Assembly (NCBI GenBank): GCA_002508635.1
Contig: DACO01000086.1
Coordinates: forward strand, 1 to 16,532
Origin: Methanolobus sp. UBA118
Lineage (GTDB): Archaea; Halobacteriota; Methanosarcinia; Methanosarcinales; Methanosarcinaceae
Direction: 5' to 3'
DNA: 16,532 nucleotides
In this document: piece by piece, positions 1-7,067 of the stretch
Position numbering within the stretch: position 1 is the stretch's first letter
Layout of the letters: every line of letters begins with the position of its first letter
The notes under the pieces: generated by a model
Told to the model about the DNA's origin: nothing
Database searches by the model: none
The model's input: the letters and a program-made list of their open reading frames with translations, nothing else
Position numbers and translations under genes: made by a program

Positions 1-2
1 AA

Positions 3-512
3 AGAATACCCAAAAGGTACCGCCTCAAGGAACTTGATGAGCGTATCCGAAAGGAGCGTACAAAGGCCGAGGCACGCCTGATATCCGAAGCCAGGCGTCT
101 GGGAATTCCTACACCAATAATATATGATATTCAGAACTCGACAATTGTGATGCAGTACGTTCCGGGAACCCCACTCAAACATGTGATCGACGAAAGCCTT
201 AGCCAGGAACTTGGGGAGCTCGTGGGCAGACTGCATACAGGAGGAATCATTCACGGAGACCTCACGACTTCAAATCTCCTGCATTACAAGGACAGGATAT
301 ATATGATAGATTTCGGACTGGCTTTCATGGATCCCGGGATAGAGGCAAAGGGTGTGGATGTGCATGTTCTCTTCCAGACTTTTGAAAGCACACACCACGA
401 TCACGAAGAACTTACAGATGCCTTCTGCAAAGGATACAGACAGACATGCGAAAATGCAGAGGAAGTTCTGGAAAGAGTAAAGGAAATAGAAAAGAGAGGA
501 AGATATGCGTAA
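3..512 (+). CDS. bud32: Bud32 (Kae1-associated atypical protein kinase), 5'-partial
   Basis: C-terminal part of the small RIO-like kinase/ATPase of the KEOPS complex, which supports Kae1 in making N6-threonylcarbamoyladenosine at tRNA position 37. The frame is open from the window edge. It begins with the family stretch RIPKRYRLKELDERI and then RKERTKAEARLISEARRLGI, which carries the conserved Glu of the alpha-C region. It continues with the hinge MQYVPGTPLKH, the catalytic loop IIHGDLTTSNLL (Asp of HGD) and the metal-binding MIDFGLAF (DFG). The basic, lysine-rich end (EIEKRGRYA) is usual for Bud32. In Methanosarcinales kae1 and bud32 are commonly fused into one polypeptide, but the upstream part lies outside the window, so fusion cannot be judged. 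The stop overlaps the start of the next gene by 8 bases, suggesting coupled translation. Confidence 0.93.
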   Translation, partial: RIPKRYRLKELDERIRKERTKAEARLISEARRLGIPTPIIYDIQNSTIVMQYVPGTPLKHVIDESLSQELGELVGRLHTGGIIHGDLTTSNLLHYKDRIYMIDFGLAFMDPGIEAKGVDVHVLFQTFESTHHDHEELTDAFCKGYRQTCENAEEVLERVKEIEKRGRYA

Positions 513-1050
513 GATAGTTTTTGTGACGGGAAATAAAGGTAAGTTCGGCGAGATAAAGGAGATACTTAAGGTAAAAGACATCGAAGTTATCCAGAACATG
601 GACGGATATCCGGAACTGCAGGAAAATGATCTTGAACCAATAGCAGCCTATGGGGCAAAATGGGCGTCTGAAAAGCTTGGAATACCGGTTATGGTAGATG
701 ATTCAGGCCTGTTCATCAAGGCACTTAACGGCTTTCCTGGCCCGTATTCTGCTTTTGCAGAGGAGAAACTTGGTAACAAAAAAGTCCTCAGGCTTATGGA
801 AGATGAGGATGACCGGACTGCAATTTTTAAATCCGTCATTGGATACTGCGAACCCGGCGGCGAGCCCGAAGTATTCACAGGAACCGTAGAGGGGAAGATA
901 TCCTTTGAAGAACGCGGCACTGGTGGTTTCGGATACGATCCTATTTTCGATTATAACGGGAAGACATTCGGTGAACTTGGAAATGAAGAAAAGAATAAGG
1001 TATCTCATCGCAGAAGAGCACTGAATAAATTCATGGAGTGGCTGGATTAA
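505..1050 (+). CDS. rdgB: RdgB/HAM1 family non-canonical purine NTP pyrophosphatase (XTP/dITP diphosphatase)
   Basis: Cytosolic house-cleaning enzyme that hydrolyses dITP, ITP and XTP to the monophosphates plus pyrophosphate, keeping deaminated purines out of DNA and RNA. The 181-residue length is normal. Family motifs appear in order: VTGNKGKFGEI at the N-terminus (T/S-x-N-x-x-K nucleotide-binding signature), DDSGLFIKALNGFPGPYSA around residues 67-85 (metal and base recognition), GFGYDPIF near 140, and SHRRRAL near the C-terminus. The ATG at 505 lies inside the end of bud32, and the purine-rich GAGAGGAAG just upstream can act as its ribosome binding site. Sequence and placement agree well. 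The shared transcript with the KEOPS gene is inferred from the overlap. Confidence 0.95.
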   Translation: MRKIVFVTGNKGKFGEIKEILKVKDIEVIQNMDGYPELQENDLEPIAAYGAKWASEKLGIPVMVDDSGLFIKALNGFPGPYSAFAEEKLGNKKVLRLMEDEDDRTAIFKSVIGYCEPGGEPEVFTGTVEGKISFEERGTGGFGYDPIFDYNGKTFGELGNEEKNKVSHRRRALNKFMEWLD

Positions 1051-1075
1051 GGTATGATGCACAGGGGAGTTGGGG

Positions 1076-1657
1076 TTGAAAGACAGAAATTTCTGGAAGG
1101 ATACGGAGGGGATCGATACAGTCCCCCAGAAAATGATCTTCTACCTCGTGATCACCGGAGTAATTCTTATCCTGGTGGCAGTTTCGTGGAATAACGTTTC
1201 TGCATACCTTACCGGTTCACAGCTTGAAAAAAATGTAAACAGCCTTTCGGTTGAGCTGCTCTCAATACAGAACGGCTACCCGAGAGACCTGAATGAAGTG
1301 GACAGTACTGAAGGTTCCATGTGTGTGGCACAATTATCGCTCCCCGGGAGAGTACAGTACCTGTCGCTGGGAGTGGATCCCGACCCTGACCTTGACGGAA
1401 ATCTCAGTAACTCCGCTTGGAATACTGAGAACAATACTATTATCGTCCAGCACTATAATGGAGTGAAAAATAGATTTCTGATCGCCGGGGAGCAAATTAA
1501 TTTCCGAAAAGGTAGCCTTGATAAGAACGGAAAATGGAATCTGGATACCAGTAATCTTTCCGAAAACAAAGGAATTGTAATCCAGGATCCTGTTGCAGGT
1601 GAATTCATATTCGAACTTGTACTATACGATGATAAGTACACACTGTCTCATTTTTGA
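1076..1657 (+). CDS. Hypothetical single-pass membrane-anchored protein
   Basis: I do not recognise a named family. A TTG start at 1076 is preferred because AGGGGAG (1063-1069) is then six bases upstream; an in-frame TTG at 1070 would touch the Shine-Dalgarno sequence. The protein (about 193 residues) has a short charged N-terminus (KDRNFWKDTEG), one hydrophobic helix (about residues 20-36, FYLVITGVILILVAVSW) and then a beta-rich, polar domain outside the membrane with Asp/Gly/Asn-rich loops (VDPDPDLDGNLSN). It contains one cysteine. The layout (charged head, one helix, beta domain) resembles pilin-like or pilus-accessory proteins, but no clear class III signal cleavage site is visible. It lies 25 bases after rdgB and converges on an archaellin gene 20 bases away. 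A role in surface structures is only a suggestion from that neighbour. Confidence 0.7.
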   Translation: MKDRNFWKDTEGIDTVPQKMIFYLVITGVILILVAVSWNNVSAYLTGSQLEKNVNSLSVELLSIQNGYPRDLNEVDSTEGSMCVAQLSLPGRVQYLSLGVDPDPDLDGNLSNSAWNTENNTIIVQHYNGVKNRFLIAGEQINFRKGSLDKNGKWNLDTSNLSENKGIVIQDPVAGEFIFELVLYDDKYTLSHF

Positions 1658-1677
1658 GTTGCGATCTGAATTAGCGA

Positions 1678-2556
1678 TCAGTATCTCAGCAGGATATACT
1701 TTTCATTGAAGTAAGCACCCGGAGTTGTAAAGTCGAACACCACAAGAGCTCCTGCTTCCGGCCTGACCTGGAATGAGACTTCGGTTCTTGGTTTGAGACC
1801 TTCGTAGTCCTCATCATCTTCTCCGAATACCTGACGGATATCCACTATGATTTCCATGATGTCCCCGGTCCTCAGCACAGGCTGAGTGGCTTTGAATGCT
1901 GCCTGATCACGGGAGCGTATCGGACTGACTGAGAAGTATTCTTCTGTGGGAGTGTGTATCTCTGTGCTTGTATCCGCAGTATCGTACCTTATATTGGCAA
2001 CATGTTCACCATCTGAGAGATATATTATCAGTTGTGACAGATCGACATCCTCACTCCCCGGACCAAGAGACACTGAAATATGCAGCTTTGTAATCTCACC
2101 GTAATCCACCGTATCATCAACTACTATAGTACCTGATGTACTACCTGAAGTTGTATCTACCGTGAAATTATGATTTCCTTCCTGTGAAAAACGATATTCG
2201 TAGAAAGAGCCATCCTCCACGGGAACAGCAGATTGACCATCAACTGAAACATTGAAAGCTCCAGAATCAGATATCCATTCAACCATATGGCCTTTAGAAA
2301 TTGATAAGTTAGTGGGAGATACAGTTCCGTTTGAGACCGTCACCGTGGAATAAGCCGCACGTTCACCTTCCACACGGTCAACACGCATGTTGGAAGCTAC
2401 CTCCCTGGTAGTCTCCTGACCGGTCTGGGATGCCTTTTGCTGAAGTACACCGGATGTTTTAATAAGGAGGGCTGATGCTACTGCAGCTACCAGTACCATT
2501 GATATGAAAATGATTAGGGTACCTATACCTACCTGTGCACGGCTGTCGCTGTGCAT
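1678..2556 (-). CDS. flaB: Archaellin (archaeal flagellin) with an inserted cupredoxin-like domain
   Basis: Subunit of the archaellum or an archaellin-like surface filament. The N-terminus carries a very short class III signal (MHSDSRA) followed by QVGIGTLIIFISMVLVAAVA, the hallmark mature archaellin helix, with processing by the preflagellin peptidase expected after Ala7. SGVLQQKASQTGQETTREVA continues the family helix to about residue 56. The archaellin beta domain resumes near 151 with ITKLHISVSLGPGSEDVDLSQ and ends FTTPGAYFNEKYILLRY. Between them, about residues 68-148 (bases 2113-2355), is extra sequence with the spacing of a plastocyanin-type domain (NGTVSPTNLSISKGHMVEW ... GSFYEYRFSQEGNHNFTV ... 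SGTIVV) but without the His/Cys/Met copper ligands. At 292 residues it is longer than usual archaellins (about 200-230). No other fla genes adjoin it. Confidence 0.88.
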   Translation of the reverse strand: MHSDSRAQVGIGTLIIFISMVLVAAVASALLIKTSGVLQQKASQTGQETTREVASNMRVDRVEGERAAYSTVTVSNGTVSPTNLSISKGHMVEWISDSGAFNVSVDGQSAVPVEDGSFYEYRFSQEGNHNFTVDTTSGSTSGTIVVDDTVDYGEITKLHISVSLGPGSEDVDLSQLIIYLSDGEHVANIRYDTADTSTEIHTPTEEYFSVSPIRSRDQAAFKATQPVLRTGDIMEIIVDIRQVFGEDDEDYEGLKPRTEVSFQVRPEAGALVVFDFTTPGAYFNEKYILLRY

Positions 2557-2618
2557 TGTCTGCTTCTGATTTGCTTTCGTGCGACTTCCCTCATCAACGT
2601 TTTAGCAATCGTGTAACA

Positions 2619-2644
2619 AGAGTATATAGTTTATAGTATATTAA
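2619..2644 (-). promoter_or_regulatory. Probable TATA promoter of the archaellin gene
   Basis: On the minus strand this A/T stretch reads TATACTATAAACTATATACT, giving one or two TATA-box candidates 65-85 bases before the archaellin start codon. It predicts a leader of roughly 40-50 bases. No convincing Shine-Dalgarno sequence precedes the ATG. The whole gap (2557-2787) is very AT-rich and holds no gene that I can support. A perfect inverted repeat CTGTTA-TT-TAACAG (2647-2660) sits directly upstream of the TATA region. Confidence 0.45.
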
Positions 2645-2787
2645 TGCTGTTATTTAACAGAAGTTGATATTGACAGGACAATATACTGAGATACCATATA
2701 ATCTCAAACGTTACACAACATAATATAACAAATCTAATATTTAAATTCTACTATTAATATGTTATTTCAAATATAATATGCAAAATA

Positions 2788-3444
2788 TCAGGCAAAAAAG
2801 ATTTTGTCCAGTAGAATAGCTCTTGCCGGTGCTGCCTCGCATCCATGCAGTTTCAAAGGAAGACAGATAAAGCTATACAGGCCGGGCTCAGTTTCGGAAA
2901 GATTCAGGTTTTCCACAATATTTATCCCATTCTCCAGAAAAAGCCTGTGGTTTTCGAGGGATGGAGCCATATCCACAGAAAGAGTGTCAACCCCGACTGT
3001 CCTGAAACCATGATCAACTATCCAGGAGCCTGCGCATGATAGCAGGAATTTTTGATTCTCCAGGGAACTTCTATCCTCAAAATCACAGGAAGAAACAGTT
3101 TTTATGAGCAAAATACAGGAATTTCCAGCATTTATGTCAAGCTTTTCAAGGGCAAGGTCCAGATCCTCTGCGGATATGCCCGCACTCACAAGGGACAGAT
3201 CAAGAAGAAGAGCCACACCCAACAGTGATTCAATTGGAATCTTTTCAACATTAGATCCGCCTTCAAATATATGAGCAGGAGCATCCACATGGGTCCCGGT
3301 ATGAGTACCGAATGTAATTCTGGAGACAACATATCCGTCGGAATCAACCGAGGCAACGGATTCAATCACAGTTTCCGGGTCACCCGGATATACGGGAGTC
3401 TCAGGAGATATGCCTTCAGTGATGTCGATGATTTTGCTGTGCAT
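2788..3444 (-). CDS. Cyclase / kynurenine formamidase-like metal-dependent hydrolase
   Basis: Member of the cyclase superfamily (kynurenine formamidase KynB, isatin hydrolase and polyketide-cyclase relatives). The signature HTGTHVDAPAH near residues 47-57 matches the family's H-x-G-T-H-x-D-x-P-x-H metal site, and the N-terminal KIIDITEGISPETPVYPGDP is the standard opening of the fold. Later family features are VGVDTLSVD and a C-terminal SFICLPLKLHGCEAAPARAI, close to the usual ending in this family (L-x-G-x-x-x-P-x-R). I chose the ATG at 3444; an in-frame GTG at 3453 would add three residues and neither has a good ribosome binding site. Length (219 residues) is normal. It follows the PHP gene by about 20 bases, so co-transcription is likely. 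The true substrate is unknown and tryptophan breakdown is not implied by the neighbours. Confidence 0.88.
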   Translation of the reverse strand: MHSKIIDITEGISPETPVYPGDPETVIESVASVDSDGYVVSRITFGTHTGTHVDAPAHIFEGGSNVEKIPIESLLGVALLLDLSLVSAGISAEDLDLALEKLDINAGNSCILLIKTVSSCDFEDRSSLENQKFLLSCAGSWIVDHGFRTVGVDTLSVDMAPSLENHRLFLENGINIVENLNLSETEPGLYSFICLPLKLHGCEAAPARAILLDKIFFA

Positions 3445-3464
3445 TTGAAACACACATAACAGGG

Positions 3465-4106
3465 TTAGCTTTTCAGAAAACGCAGAGAATTATCAAGTAC
3501 CATATTGGCCTGTCTTTCACCAAGGCCCGCACCCATGGCAATAAGCTTAGCATAATCACGGGTGATGAGATTATCTGGACTGTGTGCATCAGTATCTACA
3601 ACAAGTGTGGCACCTGCCTCCATTCCGATCTTTGCTACATGGCCGTTTGTCCTGTTATGTCCGTTACGTGCTGTGATCTCAAGGCACACATCATTCTCAC
3701 GGGCAGTCTCAGCTTCTTCAAGAGTTATAAATCCGGGGTGAGCAAGAATGTCAATATCACTAAGTTCGACAGATGCGGCATTAGTACCCGGCATGACGGG
3801 CTCGCTGATAGTCTCACCATGAACCACAATGATCTCAGCCCCCAGCTCTTTTGCTTTTTTTGCCAGTGGAGCGATCTTTCTTGGTGGCACATGTGTTATT
3901 TCGACACCCACTACAACCTGTATATCAAGCTCATCTTCCAGATATTTGACCTTGCTGACATTTTTCAGGACATGCTCAACATTGGAGAAATCAACATGAT
4001 CGGTAATCCCGATCGCCCTGTAACCCTTTACCACAGCCCTTCTTACCAGCTCACTGGGAATTAGTTCCCCATCGCTAAAAATAGAATGAGTATGCATATC
4101 TATCAT
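3465..4106 (-). CDS. PHP-domain phosphoesterase (histidinol-phosphatase-like)
   Basis: Polymerase-and-histidinol-phosphatase (PHP) fold metal-dependent phosphoesterase of 213 residues. The metal motifs are present in order: DMHTHSIFSDG (HxH), GITDHVD, a Glu in VVGVEITHVPP, VVHGET, ILAHPG and DTDAHSPDN. This is the compact archaeal type, annotated variously as histidinol-phosphatase-like or plain PHP domain protein. No other his genes are near, so a role in histidine synthesis is not supported by context. AAAGGTG on the minus strand (4111-4118) is well placed as a ribosome binding site for the ATG at 4106. Minus-strand A/T-rich stretches near 4148-4162 could serve as TATA box. The cyclase gene follows immediately. 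Confidence 0.88.
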   Translation of the reverse strand: MIDMHTHSIFSDGELIPSELVRRAVVKGYRAIGITDHVDFSNVEHVLKNVSKVKYLEDELDIQVVVGVEITHVPPRKIAPLAKKAKELGAEIIVVHGETISEPVMPGTNAASVELSDIDILAHPGFITLEEAETARENDVCLEITARNGHNRTNGHVAKIGMEAGATLVVDTDAHSPDNLITRDYAKLIAMGAGLGERQANMVLDNSLRFLKS

Positions 4107-4250
4107 GAAAACACCTTTATCCGAAATTTATACATGGCTATGCATTTAACTCTAATAAAACCATCCATGAGCTTTAAAGCCCAGTAGTCTTTATTTACCG
4201 GGAAGATTCATATTCCATAATTATAATCTAGCTACTATCATATTTCTACC

Positions 4251-4258
4251 AGGAAGGA
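4251..4258 (+). promoter_or_regulatory. Ribosome binding site fixing the TTG start of the DUF211 gene
   Basis: AGGAAGGA lies seven bases upstream of TTG 4266. The ATG at 4259 right after it opens only a three-codon frame (Met-Lys-Asn-stop), so the real initiation codon must be the TTG. A candidate TATA element (TTATAATCT) lies at 4221-4229. Confidence 0.7.
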
Positions 4259-4265
4259 TGAAAAA

Positions 4266-4556
4266 TTGACAGGAATTAGAAGATTGGTGCTGGATGTACT
4301 GAAACCACACCATCCATCGATCGTAGAGTTCTCCCAGACACTCAGTGTAATTGACGGTGTCTATGGTGTAAACCTCAGTCTATATGAAGTGGATCAGCAA
4401 ACAGAAACTGTGAAGATAACGATCGAAGGAGAAGATTTGAACTATGAGGCCATAAAAGGCTCCATCGAGAACCTCGGTGCCGTGATCCACAGTGTGGATG
4501 AAATCGCTGCAGGTAAGAGACTGGTTGAGGAAGTGGAAACACTCCAGGAAAGATAA
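4266..4556 (+). CDS. DUF211 family protein
   Basis: Small archaeal protein (96 residues) of the DUF211 family, predicted to adopt a ferredoxin-like (ACT-like) beta-alpha-beta fold and probably oligomeric. Recognisable features are the opening GIRRLVLDVLKPHHPSIVEF, the central GVYGVNLSLYEVDQQTETVKITIEGEDL and the ending GAVIHSVDEIAAGKRLVEE. It initiates at TTG with a strong ribosome binding site. The family's biochemical function is not established; small-molecule or metal-ion binding has been proposed for ferredoxin-like proteins of this kind. It is a single-gene transcript by appearance: the PHP gene diverges upstream and the TPR gene converges downstream with only 25 bases between. Confidence 0.88.
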   Translation: MTGIRRLVLDVLKPHHPSIVEFSQTLSVIDGVYGVNLSLYEVDQQTETVKITIEGEDLNYEAIKGSIENLGAVIHSVDEIAAGKRLVEEVETLQER

Positions 4557-4581
4557 TATCTTAAAAATATATATTCAAACT

Positions 4582-5571
4582 TCAGATGTTTTTGTAAGCC
4601 TTTACAAGGTTGTCCATGATTCCTTCATGTTCAACAGGGAATCGATCAGAGGTGAATATCTTTAATGATTCATGATAGGAATCTACTGCCTTTTCTGAAT
4701 TTGCTTTCTTGTTTTCAATCTTAGAAAGCTCAAAATATGAATTTCCCAGATTGTTTTGAACAGTAGCATATTCCAATGGGTGAGTATCCATAGACAGGAT
4801 TGTAAGAGCTTCCTTATATGCAGTAATTGCCCTATTGATATTATTTTCACGGTCATGAATATTAGATAATTCCAGATAGGTGTTCCCGAGATTGTTCTGT
4901 ACACCTGCATACTCAACAGGATATACATCTTTTCTGAAAACCCTTAATGATTCATTATAGTGATTTATTGCTGTCAGGAAGTATCCGGAATTATTGTGAT
5001 GAACACCCATTTTCCTGTAGGCATTTCCAAGTTTGTTGTTAAGAGAAGCAAAATAGAAGGAATCACGTGACATTGAGAAATAATTGAGTGATTGCTCATA
5101 GGCAGCTATGGAAATCTGAATGTCATTTTCCCTGTTGTTCATTCCATGCAATTTTAAATATGCATCACCCATACCATACCGGACAAGGGCAAACTCCCGG
5201 GGATAAGATTCCTGCGTAAGATAGTTTTTCGCCATTGTGTATGCAGAGATACTTTTTTGTAAATTTATAGAATTATGAGTCAGATAAGCTATTTCTTCGT
5301 AGGTTTTACCCATATAATAATAATTAAGACCATATTCCCTTTGAAACTGATCAGGAGAAATTACTTCAAAGACCGATTCATAAATATTTACAGCCTGTCC
5401 ATAATTCCCGTTTGCACGGTGATTGTCAGCTTTTTCCCATATGCCCTCTACTTTACTGATCGTTTGCTCTTTTGTATAGTAGTCAAAAAACATGGAGCCA
5501 GCTACTATGATAATTGCGAGCAATGCAACCATAATAATGTATTTGGGAACTTTTGCTGGAAAATATGACAT
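4582..5571 (-). CDS. Membrane-anchored tetratricopeptide-repeat protein
   Basis: A 329-residue protein with one N-terminal hydrophobic helix (about residues 12-30, IIMVALLAIIIVAGSMFF) after a short basic head, then TPR units almost to the C-terminus. The last repeats are of the longer 46-50-residue kind, with recurring YA-x-VQNNLGN-x-Y-x-ELS, RENNI-x-x-AI-x-AY-x-EAL and D-x-x-P-x-E. Four fairly clean units run from about residue 123 to 315, after two more diverged ones. Such repeats build superhelical protein-binding scaffolds. Without a signal cleavage site the protein is probably anchored, with the repeats outside or inside depending on topology, which I cannot fix. No enzyme domain is present and the partner is unknown. 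It could share a transcript with the rlmE operon, but a 108-base gap containing a minus-strand TATA-like TTATTTTTATTA (5618-5630) suggests its own promoter. Confidence 0.85.
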   Translation of the reverse strand: MSYFPAKVPKYIIMVALLAIIIVAGSMFFDYYTKEQTISKVEGIWEKADNHRANGNYGQAVNIYESVFEVISPDQFQREYGLNYYYMGKTYEEIAYLTHNSINLQKSISAYTMAKNYLTQESYPREFALVRYGMGDAYLKLHGMNNRENDIQISIAAYEQSLNYFSMSRDSFYFASLNNKLGNAYRKMGVHHNNSGYFLTAINHYNESLRVFRKDVYPVEYAGVQNNLGNTYLELSNIHDRENNINRAITAYKEALTILSMDTHPLEYATVQNNLGNSYFELSKIENKKANSEKAVDSYHESLKIFTSDRFPVEHEGIMDNLVKAYKNI

Positions 5572-5679
5572 TGAATCAGGTACCCACCGTAAGTATGAAA
5601 GTAGTATTGACGCAGTAATAAAAATAACTTACCATGTCAGGCAAATCAATAACTTCCACCCCGAAACAAAAAAGATTTT

Positions 5680-6456
5680 TCAGGAATCCATTTTACTGAT
5701 AACATCCGCAAAGGCAAAGTTGGGTTTTACGTCCTTTATCTTAATCCTAACATGATCGCCAATTTCAACATCCTTGACAAAGACCACAAAGCCTTCTATA
5801 AGAACCGCTCCGTCTCCGCTTGAGCCAAGTTCATCTATCTCAACATCGAACTCATCCCCTCTGCGAACCGGGGCGGTAAGAAACTTCTTACCAACAACAT
5901 AGGTCTCGGCACTCTGTGAACGTGAAGCCTGCGGGGAGTAGGAACGTGTGAATGTGAAATTATTTCTCACCTCATCAAGGAAATCCTTGAACATATCGCC
6001 CTGGAAGACCTTTACAACGAAGTTGCCTCCGGGTTTCAATATCTTTTTGGCGCATTCGAGAGCTGAGGTAGTAAGGTCGATGGATCGTGCATGATCAAGG
6101 CTCCAGTTTCCCGAAAGGTTCGGTGCGGCATCACAGATGACAACATCGGCACCCGCCTCACCCACCATATCAAATATCTGTGCTATGGTCTTATCCGAGG
6201 TGATATCGCCTTTTATCGTTTCAACACCTTCGATGGAACTGATCTTCTTAAGATCGACACCAACTATCCTTCCCCCTGAAAGCTTTTTTGCAACCTCGAG
6301 CCATCCGCCGGGTGCGGCTCCAAGATCCACTACCGTGTCCCCTCGTTTGATCACATTATGCTTTTCATTGATCTGGAAAAGCTTGTAAGCGGCCCTGGAT
6401 CGAAAACCCTCGTCCTTGGCTCTCCAATAATAAGTATCCCGTCTGTCTCTTGCCAT
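5680..6456 (-). CDS. rlmE: 23S rRNA (uridine-2'-O-)-methyltransferase RlmE/FtsJ with C-terminal TRAM domain
   Basis: SAM-dependent 2'-O-methyltransferase acting on the A-loop uridine of large-subunit rRNA (U2552 in E. coli numbering). The Rossmann fold covers residues 20-195, with SAM motif VVDLGAAPGGWLEVA (42-56). The catalytic tetrad of the family is visible as Lys25 (RAAYKLFQI), Asp109 (VICDAAPN), Lys149 (FVVKVFQGD) and Glu184 (SAETYVVGKKF). Residues about 198-256 form a TRAM RNA-binding domain (RGDEFDVEIDELGSSGDGAV ... VKPNFAFADVI), an addition found in archaeal homologues and absent from the bacterial enzyme. The ATG at 6456 has AGGTAG upstream. It is the last gene of a three-gene leftward set, 39 bases behind the preceding stop. 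Confidence 0.95.
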   Translation of the reverse strand: MARDRRDTYYWRAKDEGFRSRAAYKLFQINEKHNVIKRGDTVVDLGAAPGGWLEVAKKLSGGRIVGVDLKKISSIEGVETIKGDITSDKTIAQIFDMVGEAGADVVICDAAPNLSGNWSLDHARSIDLTTSALECAKKILKPGGNFVVKVFQGDMFKDFLDEVRNNFTFTRSYSPQASRSQSAETYVVGKKFLTAPVRRGDEFDVEIDELGSSGDGAVLIEGFVVFVKDVEIGDHVRIKIKDVKPNFAFADVISKMDS

Positions 6457-6495
6457 AAGAATCTGCTACCTGATTAAATCCAACTATCAAATAAC

Positions 6496-7056
6496 TTATG
6501 CCGATTTCAGGGCTTCTATTCTCCCACTGAGTATACTTATCTCTGCCTCAAGATCGGACATATCGTCCTGAAGCCAGAAACTATAATCATAATACTGGTT
6601 CAGAATATCGCTGTACCACTCCTCGAGGCCCTCAAGGTCTTCGGGACGAGCCTTTTCCTGCTCCAGAGAATCGATTTTACTCTCAAGGTGCTTTATTCTT
6701 TTGTGGAGGGTGAGGTGAAACCTGTCTGCTGCCTTACTGAGGTCCACTTCTCTTTTAGACATCTGCAGTATATCGATCACTTCACTCAATTCAAAAGGCA
6801 CTTCAGGGAAGGCATTCGGACCGGGAATATAGTATGAATACTCATCCTCTTCAAGTCCTGCAACCTCCTCCCAGGAAACAACGGCTACAAGATGCTCCTT
6901 TTCAGCTTCATCACACATATCCCTTATAAAAGCCCCTGATAGCGTAACATCATCCCTGAGAAGAGAGAGTTCTTTTGATATGGAACATAGCTCTTCGATG
7001 TTCAGGGCACCTAAAGCGTCGATAATTCCACAAAGCTCTTCTTTATTTTTTATCAT
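6496..7056 (-). CDS. Uncharacterised acidic coiled-coil protein
   Basis: I do not recognise a characterised family. The 186-residue soluble protein has an alpha-helical N-terminal third (residues 1-60, with three Cys: ELCGII, EELCSIS, RDMCDE) that could be a small helical or winged-helix-like domain. An acidic linker (VAGLEEDEYSYYIPGPNAF) follows, and then a long coiled coil (about 95-186) with heptad-like HLESKIDSLEQEKA and DLEAEISILSGRIEAL. It starts only 12 bases after the Vms1-like release factor gene, with AGGTTGA as ribosome binding site, and precedes rlmE by 39 bases. A partner role to the release factor, which also has a coiled coil, is plausible from this coupling but unproven. Confidence 0.75.
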   Translation of the reverse strand: MIKNKEELCGIIDALGALNIEELCSISKELSLLRDDVTLSGAFIRDMCDEAEKEHLVAVVSWEEVAGLEEDEYSYYIPGPNAFPEVPFELSEVIDILQMSKREVDLSKAADRFHLTLHKRIKHLESKIDSLEQEKARPEDLEGLEEWYSDILNQYYDYSFWLQDDMSDLEAEISILSGRIEALKSA

Positions 7057-7067
7057 AATTCAACCTG

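Noticed and set aside
703..1062. Minus-strand open frame opposite rdgB
   Set aside because: Antisense shadow of a highly conserved enzyme; no independent support.
2611..2715. Distant inverted GTGTAAC / GTTACAC pair in the archaellin upstream gap
   Set aside because: Seven-base match about 90 bases apart in AT-rich DNA is not significant by itself.
3582..4064. Plus-strand open frame of 160 codons opposite the PHP gene
   Set aside because: Antisense to a conserved PHP phosphoesterase; the translation is Cys/His-rich without a plausible fold and reflects codon bias of the real gene.
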